Shown in pieces: positions 47,130 to 58,400 of a DNA stretch of 64,000 nucleotides (positions within the stretch are counted from its first letter, which is position 1; each line of letters opens with the position of its first letter). The position numbers were made by a program, and so were the translations under genes. The notes below the pieces were generated by a model, which ran no database searches, had not been told where the DNA came from, and worked only from the letters and a program-made list of their open reading frames with translations. The stretch is from the NCBI GenBank assembly GCA_018398815.1, contig CM031600.1:51179053-51243052 (forward strand), given 5' to 3'. The DNA comes from Conus ventricosus. Taxonomy: Eukaryota > Mollusca > Gastropoda > Neogastropoda > Conidae.

Positions 47130-48018
47130 GACAGCAGTGAGAAAGAGAAGACACCGGCCAGAACTGCGAGAGGCGTAAAGAGAAGACACCGGGTGTCGTA
47201 TATAATACTGTCGCCGTGGAATTGTATCGCAGCGATAGCATTTCACGTGAAATATTGTTGCAGCGACAATAATTGCTGGAAAAAAATGTCGCGCGACAAC
47301 TTTTCACGAAAAATGTCCCATAGAATATTGTAGCTGTCCATAAAATGCAGTTTTTCCCGGGAAATACTGTCGCTGCGACACGATTTTATGAGCGACAGTA
47401 TTATATACGACACCGGCGTGAACTGCGAGAGGCGTAAAGAGAAGACACCGGCGTGAACTGCGAGAGGCGTAAAGAGAAGACACCGGCGTGAACTGCGAGA
47501 GGCGTAAAGAGAAGACACCGGCCAGAACTGCGAGTGGCGTAAAGAGAAGACACCGGCCAGAACTGCGAGAGGCGTAAAGAGAAGACACCGGCCAGAACTG
47601 CGAGAGGCGTAAAGAGAAGACACCGGGCAGAACTGCGAGTGGCGTAAAGAGAAGACACCGGCCAGAACTGCGAGTGGCGTAAAGAGAAGACACCGGGCAG
47701 AACTGCGAGAGGCGTAAAGAGAAGACACCGGCCAGAACTGCGAGAGGCGTAAAGAGAAGACACCGGCCAGAACTGCGAGAGGCGTAAAGAGAAGACACCG
47801 GCCAGAACTGCGAGAGGCGTAAAGAGAAGACACCGGCCAGAACTGCGAGAGGCGTAAAGAGAAGACACCGGCCAGAACTGCGAGAGGCGTAAAGAGAAGA
47901 CACCGGCCAGAACTGCGAGAGGCGTAAAGAGAAGACACCGGCCAGAACTGCGAGAGGCGTAAAGAGAAGACACCGGCCAGAACTGCGAGAGGCGTAAAGA
48001 GAAGACACCGGCCAGAAG
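47130..48018. repeat. 35-bp satellite
   Basis: About 19 copies of a 35-bp unit (AAGAGAAGACACCGGCCAGA plus ACTGCGAGAGGCGTA), interrupted by a 221-bp inverted-repeat element. Minus-strand frames of over 220 codons across it encode only LAVLAGVFSLRLSQF-type repeats and are not genes. Confidence 0.96.
47193..47413. mobile_element. 221-bp MITE-like element with perfect 22-bp terminal inverted repeats
   Basis: The first 22 bases (GTGTCGTATATAATACTG then TCGC) are the exact reverse complement of the last 22 (47392-47413). Homology between the two halves continues imperfectly inward for about 70 bases (GTCGCAGCGACA, TTTCACGTGAAA versus TTTCCCGGGAAA), so the whole element can fold back. GACACCGG occurs at 47185-47192 and 47409-47416, a candidate 8-bp target duplication, though its second copy overlaps the terminal repeat and the word is also part of the satellite monomer. 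There is no coding capacity. Confidence 0.85.
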
Positions 48019-48107
48019 AGCAAGAGGCGTTTCAGACTGAAAACAAGCTGTGAGTACGCCTGACCCAGACTCCATTTTGTTTCATTTTCTCCCTGGTTCT
48101 GTACGGC

Positions 48108-48720
48108 GTGTTGGTTTCTCAGTCTCTGTCATCAGTCAAGAGAGCCCTGTCAAGTGGACAACAAGTATCCGGTGAAAATAGGAATAGCGCGAGTGTAAGT
48201 AGTGCGGACAGAGGTCCAATGGAAGTAAGTCATTTTGAAAGTTTAGAAAAACTATGTGAAAATGGAAAGCATATCAGAAAACTAACGGACACCATGCAGG
48301 AACTGAAAGCTGAAATTCTATTGCCTCAGAATGAAAATTTAAAGACTGACATCGATGAACATAAGAAAAGAGAGGACATGCTACGAGCTGATTTGCAGTT
48401 TGCCAAATACAGAACTGGTCTTGCAGATGATAGAGCGAACGATTCCGAACAGTATGGCAGAAATGACAATCTCAGGGTGTGTTATGTGCCAGAAGCGAAT
48501 AATAAAACGGCAGCTGACTGTGAGGAAGCTTTACTTCAAATCTTTAACGAGAGGCTTCAGCTGCCCCACATCACGAAGAATGACACTGACGCTAGGCACA
48601 GACTTGGGAGAAGGAGAACTGGTCCAACTGCCCAGAGAGGCTGTATTGCGAAAGACAAGGGATCAAGTCCTGTCCAACCGCCGTAAACTTGGGAGATGCC
48701 CGGGTGGTGAGAGATGTCCA
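48108..48720 (+). pseudogene. LINE ORF1-like protein (L1 type)
   Basis: A plus-strand frame of 192 codons. A coiled-coil-like part (ESLEKLCENGKHIRKLTDTM, then MLRADLQFAK) is followed by an RRM-type segment EQYGRNDNLRVCYVPEANNK, CEEALLQIFNERLQLPHI, DTDARHRLGR. These are the landmarks of L1-type ORF1p, an RNA-binding chaperone of retrotransposition. A frameshift near 48640 moves the continuation (KTRDQVLSNRRKL) to another frame. No ORF2 follows: a 59-bp repeat and a CT tract come instead, so this is an isolated fragment. Confidence 0.7.
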
Positions 48721-48827
48721 GTGATGGTTGAAGACCTCACTGAGCGAAATGATCAACTCCTGAGGGCGATGCGGCATGCCGAGGAGACCAGTCAGTGCTG
48801 CACAGTGAGAGGCACAGTGTGTGAAGG

Positions 48828-49045
48828 TCCACAACGGACACATCCAACATCGTAATTCTAAGACTGACCTGCACAGTGTGTGAAGACCCACAACGGACAC
48901 ATCCAACATCGTAATTCTAAGACTGACCTGCACAGTGTGTGTGAAGGTCCACAACGGACACATCCAACATCGTAATTCTAAGACTGACCTGCACAGTGTG
49001 TGTGCGAAGACCCACTACGGACACATCCAACATCGTAGAACGAAG
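48828..49045. repeat. 59- to 63-bp tandem repeat after ORF1
   Basis: Four copies of a unit containing CCACAACGGACACATCCAAC and TTCTAAGACTGACCTGCACA, with the spacing growing from 59 to 63 bases. It lies directly downstream of the ORF1-like frame and may be an expanded part of its 3' end. Confidence 0.9.
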
Positions 49046-49336
49046 ACTGGTCTGCTGAACAGTGCTCTGCAATCGTCAACGCCACCGCGCCGACGGTTGG
49101 AGCAAGGGAGACCACTGGACTGACGTAAAGAGTGCAGCAGGCGAATGGTTCCCTTAGTTTCCAGTGCTTGCTTCGCCCAGCACTTCTGTCCCAGACCTCC
49201 AGCACCAAGGACAGTGGTATCAGAGCCAGGGCAGCATAGAGGAGACACACAGAGGGACAGAGGCATCAGAGGACCTAAGTCACGCCGATGATTGGAAATC
49301 AACTATCAGGTCAGATGGAGAGATTCTTTTTTGACC

Positions 49337-49337
<1 letters not shown>
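49046..49337. other. Unassigned sequence left of the CT tract
   Basis: About 290 bases with no gene that I recognise. It may be the tail of the ORF1-bearing element. Confidence 0.4.

Positions 49338-49394
<57 letters not shown>
49338..49394. repeat. (CT)n microsatellite
   Basis: A CT run of about 55 bases, followed by the left member of a 115-bp duplication. Confidence 0.95.
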
Positions 49395-49395
<1 letters not shown>

Positions 49396-49399
<4 letters not shown>

Positions 49400-50021
49400 A
49401 TTCAAATTTGCTTGGAATATAACACTGATGTAATATTGACGTGTGTACGTTTATTTTTTTTTTCTCGTTCTTCTACAAAAGAGGGAACGCAATGGGAATT
49501 CAGATCTGTCTTTCTCTATAATAATGCATAGATTTTATATAGCGCAATTCTTGGGATCAACTCATTGCGCTCAACACACACTCAAACACCCGCACTAACA
49601 TGTGTCCACACACACACACACTCGTTTACACAACGGGCTGCCTACCTGGGTAGTGCCGACTGAAGAGCTGCCAGCTGGCGCTTCATTCAGTCGTTTCCCG
49701 TGTCATCCAGTCAATATCGTTCAATATCGATCACTCATTTTCCTCACTTCCTGCATTCTTTCCATTTCTCACGCAGGGTGCATGCTATGTGTAACGTGTC
49801 ATCCATACCAACGGCCAAACTGGCCTTCTCTTCCGAAAGTTGGTGATGGGATTTTACGTGTGTGCAAGATGTCTATCACTCTATCTCTCTCCCTCTCTCC
49901 CTCCCATCGTATTTTCAAATTTGCTTGGAATTTAAGACTAATGTAATCTTAACGTGTATACGTAATTTTTCTCTTTTTTCACAAAAGACAAAAAACAACA
50001 ACAAAACAATGGAGATCCTGA

Positions 50022-50022
<1 letters not shown>
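49396..50022. repeat. Two diverged 115-bp direct repeats around a 395-bp segment
   Basis: 49396-49510 and 49908-50022 share TTCAAATTTGCTTGGAAT, the ACGTGTxTACGT word and a T-rich end. Each is preceded by CT-rich sequence. The segment between has GCGCAATTCTTGGGATCAAC and GGCTGCCTACCTGGGTAG, phrases that look like a dispersed animal repeat, plus a short CA tract. Confidence 0.75.

Positions 50023-50105
<83 letters not shown>
50021..50105. repeat. (CT)n microsatellite
   Basis: A CT tract with TTCT and CCCTCC interruptions. Confidence 0.93.
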
Positions 50106-50107
<2 letters not shown>

Positions 50108-50295
50108 CTCCCAGGTGATGCGATTCAGTATGTTGACAAATATGCTCAACACGATTTGTTCAAAAAGAAAGTGATTTATTTCGCAAATAGAAAATCCAGT
50201 TTGAGTGAATTATGCTCACCCCTCCCCACTTCCATCACATTAGCCCTCACCCCCCCCCCCACGTCTGTCTGTCTGCCTGTCTGTCTGTCTTCCTC

Positions 50296-50297
50296 AT

Positions 50298-50371
<74 letters not shown>
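50296..50371. repeat. (CT)n microsatellite
   Basis: A second CT tract, preceded by TGTC repeats. Confidence 0.93.
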
Positions 50372-50373
<2 letters not shown>

Positions 50374-50670
50374 AAAATGTTTTCAATTTTGTTTTGGATT
50401 AATACACAACGAATCATTTCCCCCCCTAAATTTTGTCCCTTTCTCTCTCTCACTCATCCATCTGTCTCTCCTCCCATCCATATCTCCCCCCCTAACCCCC
50501 TCTCCCTCCCTACCACTTTCGCTCTCTTCTCCTCTGTCTGTCTGCCAGTTTGTTTCTCCCTCTTTCTCTCTCCACTTGAAATTGATACTGAGGATGGACA
50601 TCTTTAAGACAATGTTCTATTTGTTGTTTGTTCCTTTTCCTGTATGTTCACACATTGGATATCTTACCTC

Positions 50671-50994
50671 CGCTTCTTCTTCTTCTTCTTCTTCTTCTTC
50701 TTCTTCTTCTTCTTCTTCTTCTTCTTCTTCTTCGTCTTCTTCTTCGTCTTCTTCTTCTTCTTCTTCTTCTTCTTCTTCTTCTTCTTCTTCGTCTTCTTCT
50801 TCTTCTTCTTCTTCTTCTTCTTCTTCTTCTTCTTCTTCTTCTTCTTCTTCTTTCTTCTTCTTCTTCGTCTTCTTCTTCTTCTTCTTCTTCTTCTTCTTCT
50901 TCTTCTTCTTCTTCGTCTTCTTCTTCTTCTTCTTCTTCTTCTTCTTCTTCTTCTTCTTCTTCTTCTTCTTCTTCTTCTTCTTCTTCTTCTTCTA
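50671..50994. repeat. (TTC)n microsatellite, about 325 bp
   Basis: A TTC run with scattered GTC units. Frames of up to 392 codons across it are poly-Ser, poly-Phe, poly-Leu or, on the minus strand, poly-Arg/Lys. Confidence 0.97.
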
Positions 50995-51059
50995 TACGCT
51001 CCCTCTCTTTCTCTCTCTATGTCTTTCTCTTTATGCTTAACAGTAAACTGTATTAGCAA

Positions 51060-51284
51060 ATACTAGGGTGGTTGCTGTACATATCTTGTATAACAAGGCA
51101 TTTTCTTGCCCTTTGAAATCATGGAAAATCTCTCCCTCTCTCTCTCTCCCCCCTTTTCTCTCTCTCCCTCCCCCATCCCTACTCTTCCCTCTTCCACTCT
51201 CTTAATAATCTGTATTGATGAATACTGCCGTCTTTGACGTACATAGTTTGTATGACGATATATATTTTCGCCTTTTAAAACCTT
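51060..51284. other. Unassigned sequence with a diverged local repeat
   Basis: TACATATCTTGTATAACAAG (51078) and TACATAGTTTGTATGACGAT (51239), with similar sequence after each, form a decayed tandem pair around a CT-rich stretch. No gene. Confidence 0.5.
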
Positions 51285-51440
51285 ATTGGAGCCGCCCTGG
51301 TCGAGTGGAGGGGTCGTTCGTGGTCCTGCGTCGGGCGTTCGATCCCCGATCGGTCGGAGTTGTGTTCCTGAGGGAATGCGTGGGTGGGGTGCGTGGGTGA
51401 ACGTTGTTCCGATTGTCTTCACTTCACCCGGAGGGAAGGG
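51285..51440 (+). mobile_element. tRNA-derived SINE-like segment
   Basis: GCCGCCCTGGTCGAGTGG gives a Pol III A box (TGGTCGAGTGG, about 51297-51307). GCGTTCGATCCCCG (about 51336-51349) gives a near-canonical B box. The spacing of about 40 bases fits a tRNA head. The outer ends do not close an acceptor stem. A GC-rich body and a G-rich tract follow. Confidence 0.6.
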
Positions 51441-51642
51441 GGATGGGGGGGGGGGGGGGGGTAGGGGGGTGCCTGCCATCGCTTGGGAGGGTTAGGGTGA
51501 TGGCGGGGTGGGGGGTGGGGGGGTGGCGACTGTGGAGGGGTCCCATGGAAAAGACTCAGCAGATGCCTGACCTGTGCATTATCCCAACGCACTGCTCAGA
51601 CCATGGGAAGGTGTACCTACCTTGTCTGTGCAACTGTTGTAG

Positions 51643-51735
<93 letters not shown>
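51643..51735. repeat. (GT)n microsatellite
   Basis: An uninterrupted GT tract of about 92 bases. Confidence 0.96.
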
Positions 51736-51737
<2 letters not shown>

Positions 51738-51785
51738 TGCGTGGGTAGGCCGAGTGTTTGTGCCATTGTACGCGATGTGTGCGTG

Positions 51786-51892
51786 CGCATATCTATCTGT
51801 CTATCTATCTGTCTTCTATCTATCTGTCTGTCTGTCCATCTATCTGTCTGTCCGTGTGTCTATCTACCTATCTACCTGTGTGTGTGTTGTGT

Positions 51893-51953
<61 letters not shown>

Positions 51954-51975
51954 TGTGATGTGATGTGATGTGATA
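51786..51975. repeat. (TATC/TGTC)n, (GT)n and (GTGAT)n compound tract
   Basis: Tetranucleotide repeats, then a GT tract (51877-51952), then four GTGAT units. Confidence 0.93.
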
Positions 51976-52190
51976 TGTTGGTTTGTGTGAAATGCTCCTA
52001 AATGCACGTATATGCGTGCACGTGCGTGCATATATGTGAGTACGCCAGTGTATGTGGGCTCACACACACACACACACACGCATAAATGCGTGTACGAAAT
52101 GAGGTGTAACCGCAAAATAATAGACATCAAACGAGCCGATTATAAATCATCATCAATGAACGAGTGTGCTAAACTGTCAAATAGTGCATG

Positions 52191-52280
52191 AGAGAACAGG
52201 AAAACCTTCATTCTGGGCCACTTTCGCCCTCAACCAGTTTCGGGCGAAAGTGGCCCCGAATAAAGGTTTTCCTGTTCTCT
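52191..52280. repeat. Near-perfect 39-bp inverted repeat with 12-base loop
   Basis: The left arm 52191-52229 (AGAGAACAGGAAAACCTT...) and right arm 52242-52280 pair at 37 of 39 positions. It lies 39 bases to the left of the stop codon of the minus-strand frame at 52319 and at the edge of the noisy block. It could be a foldback element, an element terminus, or a hairpin artefact of a read joined to its own complement. Confidence 0.85.
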
Positions 52281-52318
52281 GACAAGTAAGACTTCAATAA
52301 CCAAAAAATAACGATTAT

Positions 52319-52495
52319 CTACAAACAAACATACTGTATAGGGTTATCCGTTTTCAATACTAATTTACTAAACTTTTCAGATTTCAGTTTTTGTTTAATC
52401 CTGTGTTTTTCCTGGTCATTTTCAATAACATCATTTTCACGCAAACATTCTTCAAATGAGTCTCTGTCTTTCATGTGAAAAAACACTACAGTTTT
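52319..52495 (-). CDS. C-terminal 58 residues of an unrecognised protein
   Basis: The minus strand reads an open, normal-looking C-terminus: HMKDRDSFEECLRENDVIEN, then EKHRIKQKLKSEKF, then a hydrophobic end and a stop at 52319-52321. It is Lys/Glu-rich and probably helical. The upstream part is lost in the noisy block. By position it could be the outermost gene of the Maverick/Polinton-like element inferred to the right. The family is unknown to me. Confidence 0.4.
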   Translation of the reverse strand, partial: KTVVFFHMKDRDSFEECLRENDVIENDQEKHRIKQKLKSEKFSKLVLKTDNPIQYVCL

Positions 52496-55400
52496 TAACT
52501 GTTCTTAAAGTCTTTTAAAACTGGAAAATTTTTGGGCCCTTAAAATCCACACACTTATCCTAGCACCCTTTCCCAAACCTGAAAGTAGTTTTGACAAAGT
52601 GTTTTCTTTTTTTTAACATGTTTTTTTTCTCCCGAGCGTCATCTAAAATTAAAAGGCCCTGCGTTCCCCTTTCAAACAGCCTAAAAAAAAGTTCAAAACA
52701 TTTCATCAGTTTTTTTTGCTGGGGAAATCAACTAAATAAATGTCATCATCGTCCATAAAAACCCTTCTATCTGATATCTTTTTTTCCATTTAAAAGTTTT
52801 TGGACAAAAAACCCACAATATAAACCCAAAATTTTTAGCAAATTAAAACTGTTTGTAATAAGTCTGGGGACAAATATTTTTTTTTCCACAACCAGTTCCC
52901 CAACAAATCATTGAACAATAAAGGGAAATTTTTTCATAAAGTTTAATGCCCATAGTTTTTAACAAAATTTTAAAAATCAAACCCATTATTATTTTTTTAA
53001 ACTCTCCGTAAAAAACTTGTTCAGTAAAATAAAACCCTACGGGGGTAAAATGGGAAAAGTTTAAACCAATTCATTTTCGGTAAGTTTGTTTTTTTTTAAA
53101 AGTCAACTTTGATTTTTTTGCTTGTTGTTATAACTTAAAAAAATTCCCCGGGCCATTTTAAAGAACGACGACAACAAGGGAAAGGCTTTTAAAACTTTCA
53201 AATTTTTGCCAGCAAAAAATTAAATTTTCCTTTTATAAGGTCTTAAACTAACCCCAAAACCCCATCCCGCCCCCACATTTTAAAAAGACAGAAATTTCAA
53301 ATATCTTTGTAAACGTGCCCCCCTTTCCCAAATTTTCGCTTGGAAAAAACAAAAATTTTTTGTAAAAGCTTTTTTTACAACTTTTTCTTTTCGGGGGAGG
53401 ATGTACGCTTTTTTTCCCAAACGGCTTTTTTAAAAATTTTTTTCCCGATATTGTCGTCCGGCATGAAAAGGGCCCCAGAGTTGAATGCTTTTCCCCTGAA
53501 ATTTTTTGAGGGCGAAAAATATTTTAAAGGGGGTTATAATTCAAATTTTTTTTTCCCATTCAAAATTTTTGGTTCTAAGTGCCATTTGAGGTCAGGTTTT
53601 TCAAAACTATTTTAATTCATACTGACCAACATTATTTGTTTTAAAGATTGCGCAGCTGTTTTTGTTTGGAAAACCCTTTTTAACTGTCAAAAACCTTTTT
53701 TGGCGTTTAAAATTAAACCGTCTTTGGGTACTCAAACCCATACAAAGTCCCTATCTAAACTTTCTGTTAAAAAGTCCGAAAACGTCTGCAAGGTCTTTTA
53801 ATTCTAAAGTTATCCCACCCCCACGGCCCCAAAGAATGTAACTTGGTTCTTCGGGGCCCACGCGACATTTTTTTTAGTAACTTTTTTTATTTTTTTTCCC
53901 AAAAAACAATGTGCAGGTTATAAACATTTCACGACTTTTCCCTGTTTTGTCTTTGATTTTTTAAAAAATGATCCGACCCTTTCCACAAACTAATTTTTAA
54001 AAACTGAAAATTTAAGGAATTGTAAAATTTTCCCTAATCAAAAATATGCAGTTTTCCCCTTTAAGGAAGAGCTTTTAAAACCAGTTGGGGGCCCTTTCCA
54101 TAAAATTAAGTTTTCTTTCAGGGGTTTAAATTTTCCGTCCAAATGAAAAATAGAGTAATAAATTTAAATTTGAAAAAACGAGGGGTTTTCCCCCAAAAAG
54201 TATTTTTTGTTTTTCCCAAAACTCTAAACCCAAATGATTGTCATCTCCCAAACCCAAAACATTTTACTACCCTCTACATAAAAAAGGGAAAAGTGCTACT
54301 TTTTTCTTCATTTAAAAAGTTAACATTGTTTTTGATTTGCTTTTTAAATTTTGGGAGAGTAATGTCGAAATTACTCTTTTGCTTTTTTTTGCGAAAAAAA
54401 CCCGTAAAAACCCAAACCGGTATGGAAAACCCGGGTTTAACTCCTTCCCCCTTCTTTTTTTAACCTTTAAAAACTGAAAATTATTTTTCTTGGATTCAGT
54501 TATATTAAACCATAGGGCCCTTTGGGTTAAAATATTTCATGGACGCGGACCGTTTTGGCCCCAATTTTTTATTAAATAGAAATGTTCTAAAAACGAAGGG
54601 CGGTTTTGATTTGTTTTTGGGTTAAAAAACATTTTTAAAAAAAATTTTAAAAATGATCCCAAAAAATTTACTGGCGAAAAAATATTCGGTTGGGGCCCCG
54701 CACTAAAATTTTAAAATTTTTAAGAAAACTGATACTCTTGAAATTGGGGTGCCCCCCGACTGCCTTTTTTTCAAAAAAAAGGGTAAATTTACCCTTTTTA
54801 AAGCTTTTCTTAACCCCCCAAAGGGAAAACGAGCCCATCCAGAAAGCGGGGGTTTAGTCATCCGTTCAGTTTTATCAAAACCCATTTTAAAACTTTGCGG
54901 GTTTTTTTGTGCATCAACTGGGTTTTGGAGTGGCGTAGGGCCGATAATTTAAATAAACCTTTATCCTTTGGTGAGGTAAAGTTTTAAAGTTTTTAAATTT
55001 CAAAACACCTTTAAAAACGAATTTTGGACTAAACTAAAAGCACCTTTCCCAAAAGAAAAATTTCCGTTAAAATCCTTTCAGAAAACAAATAGACATGAAG
55101 GCTTTTAAAGGACGTAACGAATTAAATATTAAAAAAAGGGACAGCCCTTTAGAAAAAAGTTGGATCTTAAATCAGGGCCAGGGTTTCATTTTTTTTCGGG
55201 GCACGCACGAAAGATAATTTAATGACGGCGTTCCCTTTTCAAAATTTTTTCAGCCCGGGTCCTTTAGAAGCAAAGAGCATAAAACTCAGGGGACAAAAAT
55301 TTTTCTTAAAACCTTCAAAGGGGCCTAACTAAGCGGGAATAAACGAATAAACACTCTTTTTCGTACTTACTTTTGGTTTTTTGTTTGGTTCGCAAGCACG

Positions 55401-58400
55401 GCAAAAAAGGGAGAAAACTGATCTTTCTACGGTTTTTTGGGAACCCCAAAAAAAACAATACTTAGAAAATTTAGAGGACCCCAAATTAATTTACATTTTA
55501 TTTTACCTTCAAGTATTAAAAGGTTCCCAAACATTTTTTACAATACGCAAGATCGAAAGTAATTTTGCTGTTGGAAATGGTTTAAAATGCTCCCTTTCTG
55601 ACCCAAAATTCCAGATGGGTTTACAAAAATAAACTTAAATAATGAAATTCTTATAGAAGGAAATTTAAAAAAGGGTTTGGGAAAAACGAAAAAATTCTGG
55701 GGGCCAGTTATTAAAAAAACAAAAAAAAACACCCAAGAATAAGTATCAAATTCCCGAAGCCCAAAGCCCAAAAGGCCATTGAAGCCCAGCAAAGCTCGCG
55801 GATTCTTTTCGCGTTTGGCCCGAAATATAAAAAGACGCGCTTGTTTTTGGGGATTAACTGGCATAGGAAATTATTTGGTTTTATCAAAAAAAAATTTAAA
55901 ACCCCAACTATTCAAGACTAAGGGGCCCATAAGGCTCGGCCATAAAGCCAACTACTTTGCTTGCAGAGAAAAAAGGGCCATTGCAATACTCCCCAATATA
56001 CCGGGTAAAGCGTTTCCCGGTTTTTAACCAGCAAATTTTTTTTAAAAAAATTCGCAAGATGATCAAGCTGTTTTTTTACCCATAAATTTATCAGGTGGAG
56101 GCGAGGGTGGTGGAGGTATTTGAACTTTGACCTCCACCGCCCCCTGTAAACCAAAACCCCAGTGTGTTATTGCAAATTTAAAAAGGCCCGTTAATAACGC
56201 TTGCAATGTGACACCTTGCTTTTAAAACCAGTTTTTGTATTCTTTTCTGTAGTTTCTTTGGTTTTTCAATAAAATTTTTTCCCCGGATAGTTTCTTTTAA
56301 TTCTATTCACTTGAGTTCGAAATTTGGTTTCCCGGTTAGAAAGTGGGTCACTTCTATTTTTGCTGATCTTTCTTTTTTCAAGATCTTTTAGTTTTTGGGG
56401 CTTTCTTTTTTTTAAAAATTTTGGCCCCTAAGTTGGCGTATAAACCCTTTCAACGAGTTTTTTTTTTTCTCTTTTTATATCCCCATCAATTTTCACCTAT
56501 TTTTGCAAAATTTTTTTGTTAATTCCCCTTTTGATGGTTTTTAAAAAGCAAAATCAAGGGCCTTTTAGTTCTCGAAAGGGGTTTGGCGGCGTTCGTGTAA
56601 AGTTTTTAACGCTGTTTTTTAAAAAACGGGTTTTTTTGCTTCTATTTTTTTAAATTAATTCACCTGCTGTTTGATTTAATTCTTTAATTTCCCCTTGTTT
56701 TGCTTTGGGTTATCTGTCGGGATTTTTTGAAAGTGTGTTTTGAAGTTTAAAAACTCCCTCCCCCTTTAAATTTTGGTCTAAAAAGGGCCCCAAGGGGCGT
56801 TTTTGGGGTCTTTCACCCCAAAAGTCTTTGTAAAATTTGAACCCCTTGGTTTAAAAATTTTGATGGGTGGGGTTTTATTTGAAAACCCGGGAACAAGTTG
56901 CCCTTGTTCGTTTTTTACAGAAAAAATGATCATTTTTAATTCAAAATCTTTTGGGGGCCCTATAAATTCGGGGGGTTCTTGGCCAAAACTTTGTAAAAAA
57001 AATTTCCCCTTATTTTTCTTTTAAATTTTCATGCCACATGGAGCGTTGGGGCGATGCTGTGTCAAAGGGATCTTTTCCCACTCTGTGTCTCCAGGATAAA
57101 AAAACCTCAAAATCTTTTCACCTTAAATTTTCCCCATTTTTTTAAATAATTAATTTTTTAATTTTCCCTTCAAAAAAATGGCGCAGCAAACATATGGTCG
57201 ATTCTTAGCCCGCATAGAAAACTGAAAACCCCCCCCCCCTTGGGTGAAGGGAAAAAACCCGGCCCTATTCTTTTCCAAAATAATCCAACATTGATGCAGA
57301 TAAAAATTCTTACTGCCCAAATTTCCGCCCTAGGAGCAATGAGTGAAAGTGCCGGGTTTCTGGGGTTCTTTTTTTCAAAATAGTCCCTCGTTTTACAAAA
57401 CAGACCCAAACGGGACATTTTAACAAAAACCGGGGGGGGGCCAATCGTTAAGAAAATTTCTATAAAATTTGAGGGGAAAAATATTTTCTTTACACAATGC
57501 AGACATTTTTTTTTAACCTTTTCTGATCTATGGAAACCCGGGGGAACTGAAAGGGCTGACTTTGCTTTAAAGGGGAATAGAAAAAAAAGAAGCACTAAAA
57601 AATAAAGGGGGTGCCCCGAAACTAAAGACGGAAAAAAAGAATGTGGCTGAAAAATTTTGCGTTTAAAAAATTCGTTTTTTTCCATTCCCTTAGATTTTTG
57701 GGGTTGTTAAAAGGCTGCGATACTTTCAAGGGGCTTTAAAAAAAAAAGTTTTTCATATGAACTAACTTTTAATTTAATACAAACGGGTTTTCAAATATCA
57801 GACACCGAAGCAAAGGACACATTTTGACATCCGTTAGGTTTGACGTTTGTTAGCAACCCTAATTTAGTTAAAGGGTGATGAGCCACCAATATCAGTCCCA
57901 AAAATTTGCAAAATAAATTTGAAAAGGGGATTTATCATACAACATAACCTAGAAGAGGGGGGAGACACTATATGGAATTTTAGTTTTACGTCTCAGCAAA
58001 AATCGCCCTTTAAAAGGGATTTAAAATTTCTGTGGGAGATGAAAAACCATTCAAAAGAGGGAAATGAAAAGTTTTTTAATCCCAAAAAAATAAAAAAAAG
58101 TTACAATGTTCGATTAGGGCCCGTCCTAACCAAAACTATGCTAGGGGGGCTTAAAAACCCTTTTCAGCATTTTGGGTGAAATAAGGAAAATGTTTTTGGG
58201 GTGGGAGGGGTAGAAAACCCAAAAGTTGACCTTTTGGCTTAAAAATCTACCCCTTCAACCCGCGTAAAAAACTTGATGATTATTTAACAACAAAAAAAAC
58301 GGTTTATGGGGGTTGACCAAAGGCAACGGAGGATAATCATTACTGGAAGCGGGGGAAATGTGAAGGGGACGTAATAAACATTCAAATTGACAAAGAAGAA

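Noticed and set aside
47243..48075. Three minus-strand frames of 224-239 codons
   Set aside because: They are translations of the 35-bp satellite. The period is not a multiple of three, so all frames look open and repetitive.
49862..51040. 392-codon open frame on the plus strand
   Set aside because: It is made of CT and TTC microsatellites (poly-Ser, poly-Phe, Leu-Ser) with no domain.
57170..57685. 171-codon minus-strand frame in the noisy block
   Set aside because: The composition is Phe/Lys/Pro homopolymer-driven with no motif. It is the longest chance frame in unreliable sequence.
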